A program made the position numbers and the translations under genes. From DATFXM01 sp035315885 (GTDB taxonomy: Bacteria > Acidobacteriota > Blastocatellia > UBA7656), in NCBI GenBank assembly GCA_035315885.1, contig DATFXM010000091.1:1-9641 (forward strand): DNA of 9,641 nucleotides. The letters are read 5' to 3'. Each line of letters opens with the position of its first letter. Position 1 is the first letter of the stretch. The notes below the pieces were generated by a model. That model was given only the letters and a program-made list of their open reading frames with translations. It was not told the DNA's origin and did no database searches. Of the stretch, positions 1-6,592 are shown piece by piece.

Positions 1-1
1 C

Positions 2-166
2 ATCGTCGCCGCGGTGCTCTCGCCGACGACTGATATCCCGAACCTGCTGGTTTTCGCGTTGCCGATGATTCTGCTTTACTTCTTGAGCGTCGGCATAGCG
101 TGGATGTTTCATCGAAAGCGGCAGTCGGAGCAGGAATTCAACGCCCTGGCTCGCAAGGAAGCGTAG
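2..166 (+). CDS. tatC: C-terminal end of a TatC-like twin-arginine translocase subunit (partial)
   Basis: The frame is open from the left edge of the window and ends at TAG 164-166, giving the last 54 residues of a protein that starts outside. The visible part has a short loop (SPTTDIPN), then a hydrophobic stretch with the pattern LLVFALPMILLYFLSVGIAW, then a basic, polar tail (HRKRQSEQEF...). A loop of the type 'TPxxD' followed by 'QxLLAxPMxxLYE' and a short charged tail is how TatC proteins end (last periplasmic loop and sixth membrane helix). TatC is the polytopic inner-membrane subunit that recognises twin-arginine signal peptides and exports folded proteins. The Glu that often follows the LY pair is Phe here, which is a modest deviation. 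Only about a fifth of the protein is visible, so another membrane protein cannot be excluded. No terminator is evident directly after it. Confidence 0.72.
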   Translation: MVAAVLSPTTDIPNLLVFALPMILLYFLSVGIAWMFHRKRQSEQEFNALARKEA

Positions 167-191
167 GTCAGGCGTTCATATGGTGACACGC

Positions 192-221
192 TTGACCCAT
201 TCTGAGTGTGCCTCGTACACT
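192..221 (+). promoter_or_regulatory. Putative sigma70-type promoter for the GWxTD gene
   Basis: In the 131-base spacer after tatC there is TTGACC (192-197, 5 of 6 match to TTGACA), 18 bases of spacer, then TACACT (216-221, 4 of 6 match to TATAAT). Transcription would begin near 228, leaving a leader of about 70 bases before the GWxTD start codon. This is a motif match by eye only; the spacer length is acceptable but slightly long, and sigma70 consensus rules are less certain outside Proteobacteria. Confidence 0.45.
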
Positions 222-264
222 TTGTGACAGAATTAAACGCTCACTGCTCAGGAAAAGCCTATGA

Positions 265-278
265 TGCCCGTTCGGGCA
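265..278 (+). promoter_or_regulatory. Small leader hairpin just upstream of the GWxTD ribosome binding site
   Basis: TGCCC (265-269), loop GTTC, GGGCA (274-278) forms a perfect 5-bp stem with a 4-base loop. It ends seven bases before the GAAAGGAG Shine-Dalgarno region at 285-292. It lies in the predicted 5' leader and might stabilise the message or influence translation; it has no T-tract, so it is not an intrinsic terminator. Short hairpins occur often by chance, so the functional claim is weak. Confidence 0.3.
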
Positions 279-297
279 AGAGGCGAAAGGAGTAAAT

Positions 298-2001
298 ATG
301 ATGGGAACTCGCGGCTTGTTCAAAAAGGCTTTGGTGGCTGTAATGGCCATGGTTCTGCTGGCAGGCTGGCTTCCGGGTGCTCTTGCGCAAGATAAAAAAA
401 AGAAACAGGAAAAGGACAGCGAAGAGCGGAAGCCGAGCAAAGACCAGAGCCGAAAACAGAAAGAAGAGCTCAAGAGTGTATATAAGCACTGGTTGGATGA
501 AGACGTTTCCTACATCATCACCGACGAGGAGCGAAGGGCATTCAAGGCGCTGAAGACCGACGAGGAGCGCGACCAGTTCATCGAGCAGTTCTGGCTGCGG
601 CGCGATCCCGATCCCGATACTCCCGAAAACGAATATAAAGAACAGTATTACGAACGTATTCAGTATGCGAACGAACACTTTGCATCGGGCATCCCTGGTT
701 GGAAGACCGATCGCGGGCGCATTTACATTATGTTCGGCAAGCCAGACGAGATTGAGGCTCATCCGGCGGGTGGTCCTTACGAGCGTCCGTCGTACGAGGG
801 CGGCGGCTCTACCTCAACCTACCCGTTTGAGACGTGGTGGTACCGCTACATCGAAGGAATCGGGTCGGACATCGAGATTGAATTCGTAGATCCCTCGGGT
901 TCGGGTGAATATCGAATCGCGCGGAGTCCCGATGAGAAAGACGCGTTGTTGTACGTGCCAGGCGCGGGTTTGACGCTTGCGGAGAGCCTGGGCCTTGCCG
1001 ACAAATCGCAGCGAATAACCGGGGCAGGATACTACGGAGGTAGTTCGAATCAGTTATTCGGGGGCCGAGCGAAGGACCAGCCGTTCGAGAGGCTTCAGCT
1101 TTACGCCGACCTGCAGAAGCCGCCGGCGATCAAGTTTCCGGATCTTCAGGTCAAGGCCGACCTTCCGGAGGTGGCAACTGACGTTCTGCCGTTCAGCGTT
1201 CGAACCGACTTTTTCCGCCTGAGTGCAGAATCGGTTGCTACGTCGTTCACGATGCAATTCGATCACTCTGACCTCTCGTTCAAGAATCAGGGTGGAATTT
1301 ATTCGGGTCAGGTGAACATCTACGCCAGACTCATTGGTCTTTCCGGCAGAAGAGCCGGGACCTTCGAAGACACGGTGAACACCGCCCGCTATTCCGACGC
1401 CGATCTCCCGACCGGGCAGACTCAAAAGTCGATTTATCAGAAGAACGTAGTGCTGCCGCCGGGGCGCTATAAGATCGATGTAGTAGCGCGGGACATCAGC
1501 AGCGGTAAGACGGGAATTCTCCATCACTCGTTCGAAGTTCCGAGGTATCAGGAGAGTCAGCTTGCTACAAGCACGATGATTCTTGCATCCTCGATCGAGT
1601 CGCTGAACAGCCGCGCGCTGCTCGGAGGCGAGCAGTTTGTCATTGGCCGGTACAAGGTTCGTCCCTACGTCAGCGGCGTGTACAAGCCGGGTCAGAATCT
1701 GGCCGTGTTCCTTCAGGTTTACGACGCCAAACTCGACCAATCGACGCTGCAGCCAGCGTTGAAGATTGAGTACACGGTCAAGAAGGGGGACCAGGAGATC
1801 CTGCACGTTCTCGAGGACGGTAAGACCAAGTCCGGGATTGTGGACATGAAGGGACAGCAACTGGTTGTGGCGCGTGCGATACCGCTGGTAGACAAGCTTG
1901 CCGAGCCGGGTACATATACGGTGACCGCGAAGATCACCGACCTGGTTTCGCAGCAGGTGGTCACGCCTACGGCGCAGTACACGGTCACCGGCCCGAAATA
2001 A
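298..2001 (+). CDS. Secreted GWxTD-domain protein
   Basis: A 567-residue exported protein. Residues 1-30 are a Sec signal peptide: basic start with KK at 9-10, hydrophobic core ALVAVMAMVLLAGWL, and a likely signal peptidase I site after GALA, before Gln31. A very charged Lys/Glu-rich linker follows (about 31-62). Then comes the GWxTD domain: a D-E-E-R-x-x-F-x-x-L region around 76-90, the FWLRRDPDP motif at 98-106, YYERIQYANEHF at 117-128, and the naming motif GWKTD at 134-138 followed by GRIYIMFGKPDE. An aromatic-rich segment (FETWWYRY, 177-184) continues the domain. About 270-567 looks beta-rich, like a C-terminal sandwich domain. The family is common in Acidobacteriota and Bacteroidota but its biochemical role is not established; an envelope location is inferred from the signal peptide. 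ATG at 298 and ATG at 301 are both possible; GAAAGGAG at 285-292 is 5 or 8 bases upstream respectively, so 301 may be the true start. It appears to be monocistronic, with its own promoter and terminator. Confidence 0.9.
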   Translation: MMGTRGLFKKALVAVMAMVLLAGWLPGALAQDKKKKQEKDSEERKPSKDQSRKQKEELKSVYKHWLDEDVSYIITDEERRAFKALKTDEERDQFIEQFWLRRDPDPDTPENEYKEQYYERIQYANEHFASGIPGWKTDRGRIYIMFGKPDEIEAHPAGGPYERPSYEGGGSTSTYPFETWWYRYIEGIGSDIEIEFVDPSGSGEYRIARSPDEKDALLYVPGAGLTLAESLGLADKSQRITGAGYYGGSSNQLFGGRAKDQPFERLQLYADLQKPPAIKFPDLQVKADLPEVATDVLPFSVRTDFFRLSAESVATSFTMQFDHSDLSFKNQGGIYSGQVNIYARLIGLSGRRAGTFEDTVNTARYSDADLPTGQTQKSIYQKNVVLPPGRYKIDVVARDISSGKTGILHHSFEVPRYQESQLATSTMILASSIESLNSRALLGGEQFVIGRYKVRPYVSGVYKPGQNLAVFLQVYDAKLDQSTLQPALKIEYTVKKGDQEILHVLEDGKTKSGIVDMKGQQLVVARAIPLVDKLAEPGTYTVTAKITDLVSQQVVTPTAQYTVTGPK

Positions 2002-2061
2002 GCAAGGCTGGTTTCTGGTCTGTAGTTGGACTGTAGTTGCGCAACAGACAAATAAAGAAAT

Positions 2062-2088
2062 GAGGGCGGCTTCGTCGAGGCCGCCCTC
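2062..2088 (+). terminator. Intrinsic-type terminator after the GWxTD gene
   Basis: GAGGGCGGC (2062-2070) and GCCGCCCTC (2080-2088) form a perfect 9-bp GC-rich stem around a 9-base loop, preceded by an A-rich stretch and followed by GTTCGTTT. The T-tract is interrupted, so termination may be less efficient than with a classical one. It lies 60 bases after the GWxTD stop codon and just before the mreB promoter, which fits separation of the two transcription units. Confidence 0.75.
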
Positions 2089-2108
2089 GTTCGTTTAATC
2101 GCATTTTC

Positions 2109-2117
2109 TGCTATGAT
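2109..2117 (+). promoter_or_regulatory. Extended -10 promoter for the mreB-like gene
   Basis: TGCTATGAT (2109-2117) is a TGn extended -10 element with a 5 of 6 TATAAT match (TATGAT). No good -35 box is seen at the right distance, which is usual for extended -10 promoters. The start of transcription would fall near 2124, about 30 bases before the mreB ATG. The position, directly after the upstream terminator, supports it. Confidence 0.5.
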
Positions 2118-2154
2118 GCTCCTTCAAAAATCAATCTCGCGGGTTTAAGAAATT

Positions 2155-3189
2155 ATGAAATTCTCACTGAGTGAAGTGTTCACCGATGACCTCGCGGTGG
2201 ATGTAGGTTCCGTCCACACCTTTATCTACGCTCGGGGCCGCGGAATGGTGGTGAACGAACCCTCGCTCGTTGCTATAGACAGGGTCAGCGGCGAAGTGAT
2301 CTCAGTCGGTAACGAGGCTCTGGAAATGCTCGGGAGATCTCCGGAAGACGTAGAGGTCACTTACCCGATGCAAGTCGGTGTAGTCGCGGACTCAGAACTC
2401 ACGCAGACTATGCTCAAGAAGTTCGTACGCAAAGCTCGCGGAGGTCGCGCCCGCATCTCCCGGCGAATCGTTCAGGGCGTGCCCTCCGGCATTACTTCCG
2501 TTGAGAAGTTCGCCGTACACGAAGTGGTCAAAGGCGTCGGCGCAAGCAAAGTCTACCTCGTTGAAGCAGGCCTCGCCGCGGCGCTCGGAGTAAAGCTGCC
2601 TGTTCTGGAGATGAAGGCCTCAATGGTGACCGACATCGGCGGCGCGACGACATCAATTGCAGTAGTAGCCAATGCCGGCATCGTCGAATCTCAGACTCTT
2701 CGCATCGGCGGGCTCGATATGGACCGCGCAATCGCCGAATATATAAAGCGCGAGCGCAAGGTTCTCATCGGCGAACGCAGCGCGGAACGCCTGAAGATGG
2801 TGCTGGGCTCGGCCACCGAACCGGTTGAAGGTCACAAGAGTATGGTGAAGGGCCAGAACGTGACCGAAGGCGGACCTCAGATGATAGAAGTCTCGTCCGA
2901 GGAAATCACTGCGGCCATCGACGGAGTAATTCGGCACATCTCGGATGCCATCCGCGACGTCCTGGAACGCGTGCCGCCCGAAGTCGCAGGAGACCTCTAC
3001 GATCGGGGCATGATGCTCACCGGCGGGATGGCATTGCTAGCGGGTATGGACAAACGGCTTAGTCGAGCTACCAAACTCAAGGTCACCATAGCCGAGAGTC
3101 CGAGACAATCGGTCGGACGCGGACTCATCGCGCTTTATGACCAGCCGCTGCTTTTGAGGCGAGTCGCTCGAAATCTCGAACTGACTTAG
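2155..3189 (+). CDS. mreB: Divergent MreB/actin-like cell-shape protein
   Basis: This 344-residue protein matches MreB in length and along its whole course. MreB forms membrane-bound, ATP-dependent filaments that guide peptidoglycan synthesis. Landmarks: a short amphipathic start (MKFSLSEVF); phosphate-1 loop D16-VGSVH-T22; GMVVNEPSLVAID (30-42), close to the MreB 'GIVLNEPSVVAI' signature; RRIVQGVPSGIT (103-113); phosphate-2 loop D160-IGGAT-T166; RIGGLDMDRAI (183-193); LIGERSAERLK (204-214); and the adenosine loop MLTGGMALLAGMD (287-299). Several usually invariant places differ: the 'EEP' of the catalytic region is E137-A138-G139, the 'DIGGGTT' loop has Ala in place of the third Gly, and 'TGGG' is TGGM. 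ATG 2155 is the first possible start, since an in-frame TAA sits at 2146-2148; there is no clear Shine-Dalgarno. No mreC or mreD follows, so this is an orphan copy. It may be a specialised paralogue of a canonical MreB encoded elsewhere. Confidence 0.88.
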   Translation: MKFSLSEVFTDDLAVDVGSVHTFIYARGRGMVVNEPSLVAIDRVSGEVISVGNEALEMLGRSPEDVEVTYPMQVGVVADSELTQTMLKKFVRKARGGRARISRRIVQGVPSGITSVEKFAVHEVVKGVGASKVYLVEAGLAAALGVKLPVLEMKASMVTDIGGATTSIAVVANAGIVESQTLRIGGLDMDRAIAEYIKRERKVLIGERSAERLKMVLGSATEPVEGHKSMVKGQNVTEGGPQMIEVSSEEITAAIDGVIRHISDAIRDVLERVPPEVAGDLYDRGMMLTGGMALLAGMDKRLSRATKLKVTIAESPRQSVGRGLIALYDQPLLLRRVARNLELT

Positions 3190-3710
3190 ACCAGATATCG
3201 AGTTTTCAGAACCTCGACGTGGTGTCGCTCGTGTCCGGCGATTATGTATGCCAGAGCGCGAACACTGACGCGATTCTGATTCGCCACTCCAGTCCTCGAC
3301 CAGCTCTCTTCATCCAGACTTCCAAGAAGATCAATTGTCGCAAGACGGACATGTTCAAACTCTCGAGCAAGCTCGGCAATAGTTCGCCTGTCTGAGTTGG
3401 ACGAGGCTACGTAGTCATCTTGCTCGAAGCCCTGAAGCTCTAGCTGGTCGTTGCGAGCGAATCTCAATGTACGGTAGGCGAAAATCCGTTCCCCATCGAT
3501 GACGTGCCCAAGTACTTCCTTGATGCTCCATTTGCCCTTGTCGTAGCGAAATCCGCCACGCTCTTCGGGTATGCGCCCGAGAAGGTCCAGAGTCTCCGTC
3601 ATCTGCAGTTGTAATGTCTTTATTATGTCGCCGGCCGGCACACTCGAAATGTACCCTTCGTAATACTGCGCATACTCACCGCTGGCCGGTCTTACCGATG
3701 CACTCATCAT
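3186..3710 (-). CDS. DinB-family (DinB/YfiT-like) putative metalloprotein
   Basis: A 174-residue protein of the DinB four-helix-bundle superfamily, whose members bind a divalent metal through three histidines and include thiol-dependent transferases and DNA-damage-induced proteins of unknown activity. The fold markers are W61-SIKEVLGHVIDGERIF, with H69 as the first ligand, and a C-terminal GHERHHVEVL motif with H160 and H163/H164 as the others. A full triad therefore appears present, and the length is typical. The start at ATG 3710 (a second ATG follows at 3707) is supported by AAGGAG read from 3722 to 3717, six bases upstream. It has its own probable promoter at 3774-3746. It lies on the same strand as the PIG-L-like gene, 78 bases downstream of it. 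Its TAA stop overlaps the TAG of mreB by four bases (3186-3189), tail to tail. The substrate cannot be told from sequence. Confidence 0.88.
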   Translation of the reverse strand: MMSASVRPASGEYAQYYEGYISSVPAGDIIKTLQLQMTETLDLLGRIPEERGGFRYDKGKWSIKEVLGHVIDGERIFAYRTLRFARNDQLELQGFEQDDYVASSNSDRRTIAELAREFEHVRLATIDLLGSLDEESWSRTGVANQNRVSVRALAYIIAGHERHHVEVLKTRYLV

Positions 3711-3716
3711 TTGGAT

Positions 3717-3722
3717 CTCCTT
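3717..3722 (-). promoter_or_regulatory. Strong Shine-Dalgarno of the DinB-family gene
   Basis: Read on the minus strand this is AAGGAG, six bases before ATG 3710 and nine before ATG 3707. It is the strongest ribosome binding site in the window and fixes the DinB-family start at one of these two adjacent codons. Confidence 0.7.
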
Positions 3723-3745
3723 CTAAAGATGCCGCCAAGACACGC

Positions 3746-3774
3746 ATTCTATAACTCGAGACATATAGTCGCAA
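3746..3774 (-). promoter_or_regulatory. Putative sigma70-type promoter for the DinB-family gene
   Basis: On the minus strand TTGCGA (3774-3769, 4 of 6 to TTGACA) is followed by a 17-base spacer and TAGAAT (3751-3746, 5 of 6 to TATAAT). The predicted start near 3739 gives a leader of about 30 bases that includes the AAGGAG site. The spacing is ideal, and the element lies in the short gap between the PIG-L-like stop and the DinB-family start, so DinB can be transcribed on its own even if some read-through from the PIG-L-like gene occurs. Confidence 0.5.
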
Positions 3775-3788
3775 TCAGTTGCGCCGTC

Positions 3789-6440
3789 TCATTTTCGGAT
3801 TGCGGGCTGCCCTGTCAGATTCGCGAGCAGGCGAAAGGCTCCCGGACTTCCAGCGATGAGCTGCCGCCTCAAGGACAGTGTCACGTAGACGAACGTGCCG
3901 GCGCCGTACCGCGCGACTAAGAGCGTTCCCCGATTTGTCGTGCCGTCCGGAAGACGAACCTCAAGCAGAGGCTTGTATTCATCAGACCAGCTTGCCGGAA
4001 CGTCCCACGCGAGTTCCGTCACCCATCCATCAAAGTCTTTTGAAGAAATCCTGTTTGGTCGCGTCAGAAGCTCTTGCTCGGCGTCCAAAAACGCAACCGA
4101 AGCGTTATTGGTCAACCTGTTCGTCGAAAGTGCAACAGGGAAGGGCATAAGTTGAACGCGAGACGCAAGCAGCCGCCAGTCATCAGGCTCTTGCGACAGC
4201 AGCACCAGATTTCCTCCCTGACGTGCGTAGCGAAGCAGGCACCGGATCTGGTCGAGGACCTGGGGATGAGACGACCACGCCTGCTCGTCCACGATGATCG
4301 TACTGTAGCGTGATAGATTGCTGCAGCTTTCGACCGACTGCGAAGTTTGCGCTCCATTACCGTGTTCTGTTGTCGCTATCGCATCCGTCGGAATCTCTGA
4401 GTGCTCGATACCGAGCCCGGTCAATGCGGTTTCAAGCGACTGGTCGAGGCCGGCAATGAAGCCCACTCGCGCCTCGGGCGAAGACTTTATTCCAGCCGAT
4501 TCGATTTCTATTTTCGTCGACGCGAGCGTCGCGCTTTGCCGCTGGGATTGGGATGCTGTGCCGGCGGCGGTCGAAGCTGTATTCTCACGCCGAAACTCTA
4601 TCAGGACATCGGGAGAAAGCGGCGGCTTCAAGACGGGCAGCTTCAATGACAAAGTCACAGTCTTTTGTTCGCCCTCGCGAATGAACGAGAGGTGAAGCGG
4701 TTCGTAGTCGTCGTCGGTGACTGCGAGAGGAACGATCCACAGAGCCCCGCTCAACGGTCCGGGGGTGTTATTGCGCACTACCGCTTGCGCCTGAAGAGGA
4801 CGACTTGAATCCCAATCCGTTACGAACGCTCGGGGTATTGTCGTTATTTCAACGGGAGGTACGATATCGAATCGCTCGAGCGCCGAGAGCGGAACGATCG
4901 CTTGTCCGATGTCGACTTCGGCAGCCGCCGCCAGCGTGGCTCCAAACGGCTCCGAAGGCTGGCTACCAGGCAGCGTAGTTCCGATCCCGTAATACTCCTG
5001 CTCTCGAAGATGCTCTGCGTGCGGAACCGTCGGAGCGGTTTCCACCGCGAGCTGATAAGTCTGTGCGCGTGAAGTTGTCGAATGCGGGGCGGACTCAATC
5101 GTTTCGGAAGAAGTCCACGTCCGTTGGCCTTCGACCGATAGCGCCGAGGGCAGCCTGATGACGATCGGATATGCGCGTTCGCTCTCGTTGATCAGGTCGA
5201 CTCGCGCAGTGACACTTTGACCGGGTGTTACGCGGTCATCGGACACAGAGACATTCACGCTCAGTCCGATTACAAGCGCAAGCGCCCTTTCCAACGACTG
5301 AGTGAACCTGACCACCCGAGCTGCATCGGCACCGTAGCGCCCGCGAAGTTGTTCGACGTCTCCCTCCACGCGCTTTTCGATCAACCTCTCCTTCAGCGCT
5401 TCGATCACTTCGTCCCTATTGCTGATTGCACCCGCCGTGAGGTCACGCAATCGAGGCGCCTCGAGGGCGCGAATCAATCTCTCGGGTAGACTGAGATCTT
5501 CGGTCAACAAAGTGAGAACCTGGTCTTTCTTTGCTGCGGAGTCGCCGGCGGCAGCGATCAACCGATAGTGAATCCGCTGACGGTCGGGGGTCATTTGATC
5601 GTTTGTCGCGCCCCATGATTCAGCCACTCTGCGTGCGCGCAACCCACTCTCGGCGAAGGTGAGGCCGCGCAACGTGTCGTATTCAGTCACTCGCACTTGA
5701 ACGATATCGGGCGCCACTGCAGCTTCGGGAAGTTCCAGTCGCTGGAAGAGTCGCTTTGGTTGCCACGCGTCCAATCCCTGTTCGAGGGGCGGCGAAGCTG
5801 AGGCAGAACGATCGAACGCCTCGCGAGTCAGCTTGGCGACCGCTCGTTGGATACCGTCCCCGCGATCTTCACGATCACTTGTGATCACTACGTCAGGGTG
5901 CAGCAGTCTGAAAGCGCGAACCATGCGCTTGACTGCTTCGTCGTGTCCCCAGACGCGAAGCGCTTCGTCGCCTGTTTGCGAGACGCCGAAGTCCCTGAGG
6001 TTCAGAAAGAAGACATCGGCGCCGATCAATCTCGCAGTGGCGAGGGTCTCTCGCGTTCTCAACTCGCCAAGAGCCGTCCCCAGCTCCGGTCGCGTCGGGC
6101 TGGGACTGCCTTCGCCGCGAGTCACCATCAACAGAATCACTCTGGCGCCGAGCTTCTTTCGATAGTAGGCTACGGTGCCCTCGTCTATGTCGGTTTGTCT
6201 TGCAGCAACTTCGACGATGGTGAACGGGTTCCTGAACTCTCGAAATACTTGATCGAGCGCCAGGACTCCAGTTTCATCGGATACGTTTGCCAGGTTGGAG
6301 TCTTGTCGTGGAGAGTTCGAATGTAAACCGGCGATTGCTGCGCCGTTGTTAGAAGCCCGTGAACGAACAACCAGAGGGCCGGCCAATCCGGCGCTTAATG
6401 CTGCTCCCAGGCAAAGCAGTGTCAGGCTGGTTCTCAACAT
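3789..6440 (-). CDS. Exported PIG-L-like multidomain protein, probably a pseudo-deacetylase
   Basis: An 883-residue protein with an N-terminal hydrophobic signal or anchor (about 1-21). Residues about 72-210 follow the PIG-L/LmbE fold that in active enzymes is a zinc-dependent N-acetylglucosaminyl deacetylase: VTRGEG at 106-111, R128/E131 in the 'LRTRET' helix, LGADVFF-like strand at 139-145, and HPDVVIT at 181-187. The metal sites are degenerate. The 'AHPDDE' position reads A80-R81-Q82-T83-D84, and the 'GHGHHQA' (or HGDH) position reads G194-D195-G196-I197-Q198-R199-A200, so the expected ligand histidines are gone. About 396-440 resembles a NEW3-type beta-sandwich (VSVSDDRVTPGQSVTARV). About 658-883 looks like the GATase-like C-terminal domain seen in long acidobacterial PIG-L proteins, including the 'RQL.AGSPGAFRLLANL' ending. 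The reading frame is intact over 2.65 kb, which argues against simple decay. Start ATG 6440 gives a good signal peptide, but no Shine-Dalgarno is seen. An envelope glycan-binding or structural role is possible but unproven. Confidence 0.8.
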   Translation of the reverse strand: MLRTSLTLLCLGAALSAGLAGPLVVRSRASNNGAAIAGLHSNSPRQDSNLANVSDETGVLALDQVFREFRNPFTIVEVAARQTDIDEGTVAYYRKKLGARVILLMVTRGEGSPSPTRPELGTALGELRTRETLATARLIGADVFFLNLRDFGVSQTGDEALRVWGHDEAVKRMVRAFRLLHPDVVITSDREDRGDGIQRAVAKLTREAFDRSASASPPLEQGLDAWQPKRLFQRLELPEAAVAPDIVQVRVTEYDTLRGLTFAESGLRARRVAESWGATNDQMTPDRQRIHYRLIAAAGDSAAKKDQVLTLLTEDLSLPERLIRALEAPRLRDLTAGAISNRDEVIEALKERLIEKRVEGDVEQLRGRYGADAARVVRFTQSLERALALVIGLSVNVSVSDDRVTPGQSVTARVDLINESERAYPIVIRLPSALSVEGQRTWTSSETIESAPHSTTSRAQTYQLAVETAPTVPHAEHLREQEYYGIGTTLPGSQPSEPFGATLAAAAEVDIGQAIVPLSALERFDIVPPVEITTIPRAFVTDWDSSRPLQAQAVVRNNTPGPLSGALWIVPLAVTDDDYEPLHLSFIREGEQKTVTLSLKLPVLKPPLSPDVLIEFRRENTASTAAGTASQSQRQSATLASTKIEIESAGIKSSPEARVGFIAGLDQSLETALTGLGIEHSEIPTDAIATTEHGNGAQTSQSVESCSNLSRYSTIIVDEQAWSSHPQVLDQIRCLLRYARQGGNLVLLSQEPDDWRLLASRVQLMPFPVALSTNRLTNNASVAFLDAEQELLTRPNRISSKDFDGWVTELAWDVPASWSDEYKPLLEVRLPDGTTNRGTLLVARYGAGTFVYVTLSLRRQLIAGSPGAFRLLANLTGQPAIRK

Positions 6441-6592
6441 CTGTATTATTAGAACGCGCTGTGAGCGCGAGCGTTTATTTTAACATTCGATTGTGAGTTT
6501 TTGTTTGTAGCGGCGGACGTGGTAGGATTTCTCCCTTGTTACCGCAGCACGAGCTCTTATAGCAGGACGCGCCCCCCAGCCCGTCTGGATGA
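6441..6592. promoter_or_regulatory. Divergent intergenic region between the PIG-L-like and GT-C-like genes
   Basis: This 152-base spacer must hold the promoters of two divergent genes. For the minus-strand gene the best -10 is TAAAAT (6482-6477, 5 of 6), without a convincing -35. For the plus-strand gene there are only weak candidates, such as TTGTTT (6501-6506), 16 bases, TAGGAT (6523-6528). No RNA gene or further ORF was found in it. Confidence 0.4.
6455..6469. repeat. Perfect 6-bp inverted repeat in the divergent promoter region
   Basis: CGCGCT, three bases (GTG), AGCGCG: a perfect palindromic arrangement 15-29 bases upstream of the PIG-L-like start codon. It sits at the predicted transcription start of that gene (its -10 candidate is 6482-6477). 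It could be a binding site for a dimeric regulator or a short 5'-leader hairpin. The unit is short, so chance is possible. Confidence 0.4.

Noticed and set aside
394..401. Run of eight A in the GWxTD gene as a possible slippage site
   Set aside because: The frame continues normally through conserved motifs downstream, and a Lys-rich linker explains the A-run; no alternative product is evident.
1054..1860. 268-codon open frame on the minus strand inside the GWxTD gene
   Set aside because: Fully antisense to a gene with clear domain motifs and signal peptide; composition (Arg, Leu, Val-rich, no recognisable motif) is typical of a shadow frame in GC-rich DNA.
5847..6326. 159-codon plus-strand frame opposite the PIG-L-like N-terminus
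   Set aside because: Antisense to the conserved PIG-L fold region, no ribosome binding site or recognisable motif; treated as a shadow.
3186..6440. DinB-family plus PIG-L-like genes as a bacillithiol or mycothiol-type pathway cluster
   Set aside because: Such pathways do use PIG-L deacetylases and DinB-like transferases, but this PIG-L is exported and appears to lack its metal ligands, the DinB gene has its own promoter, and no ligase or glycosyltransferase of those pathways is beside them.
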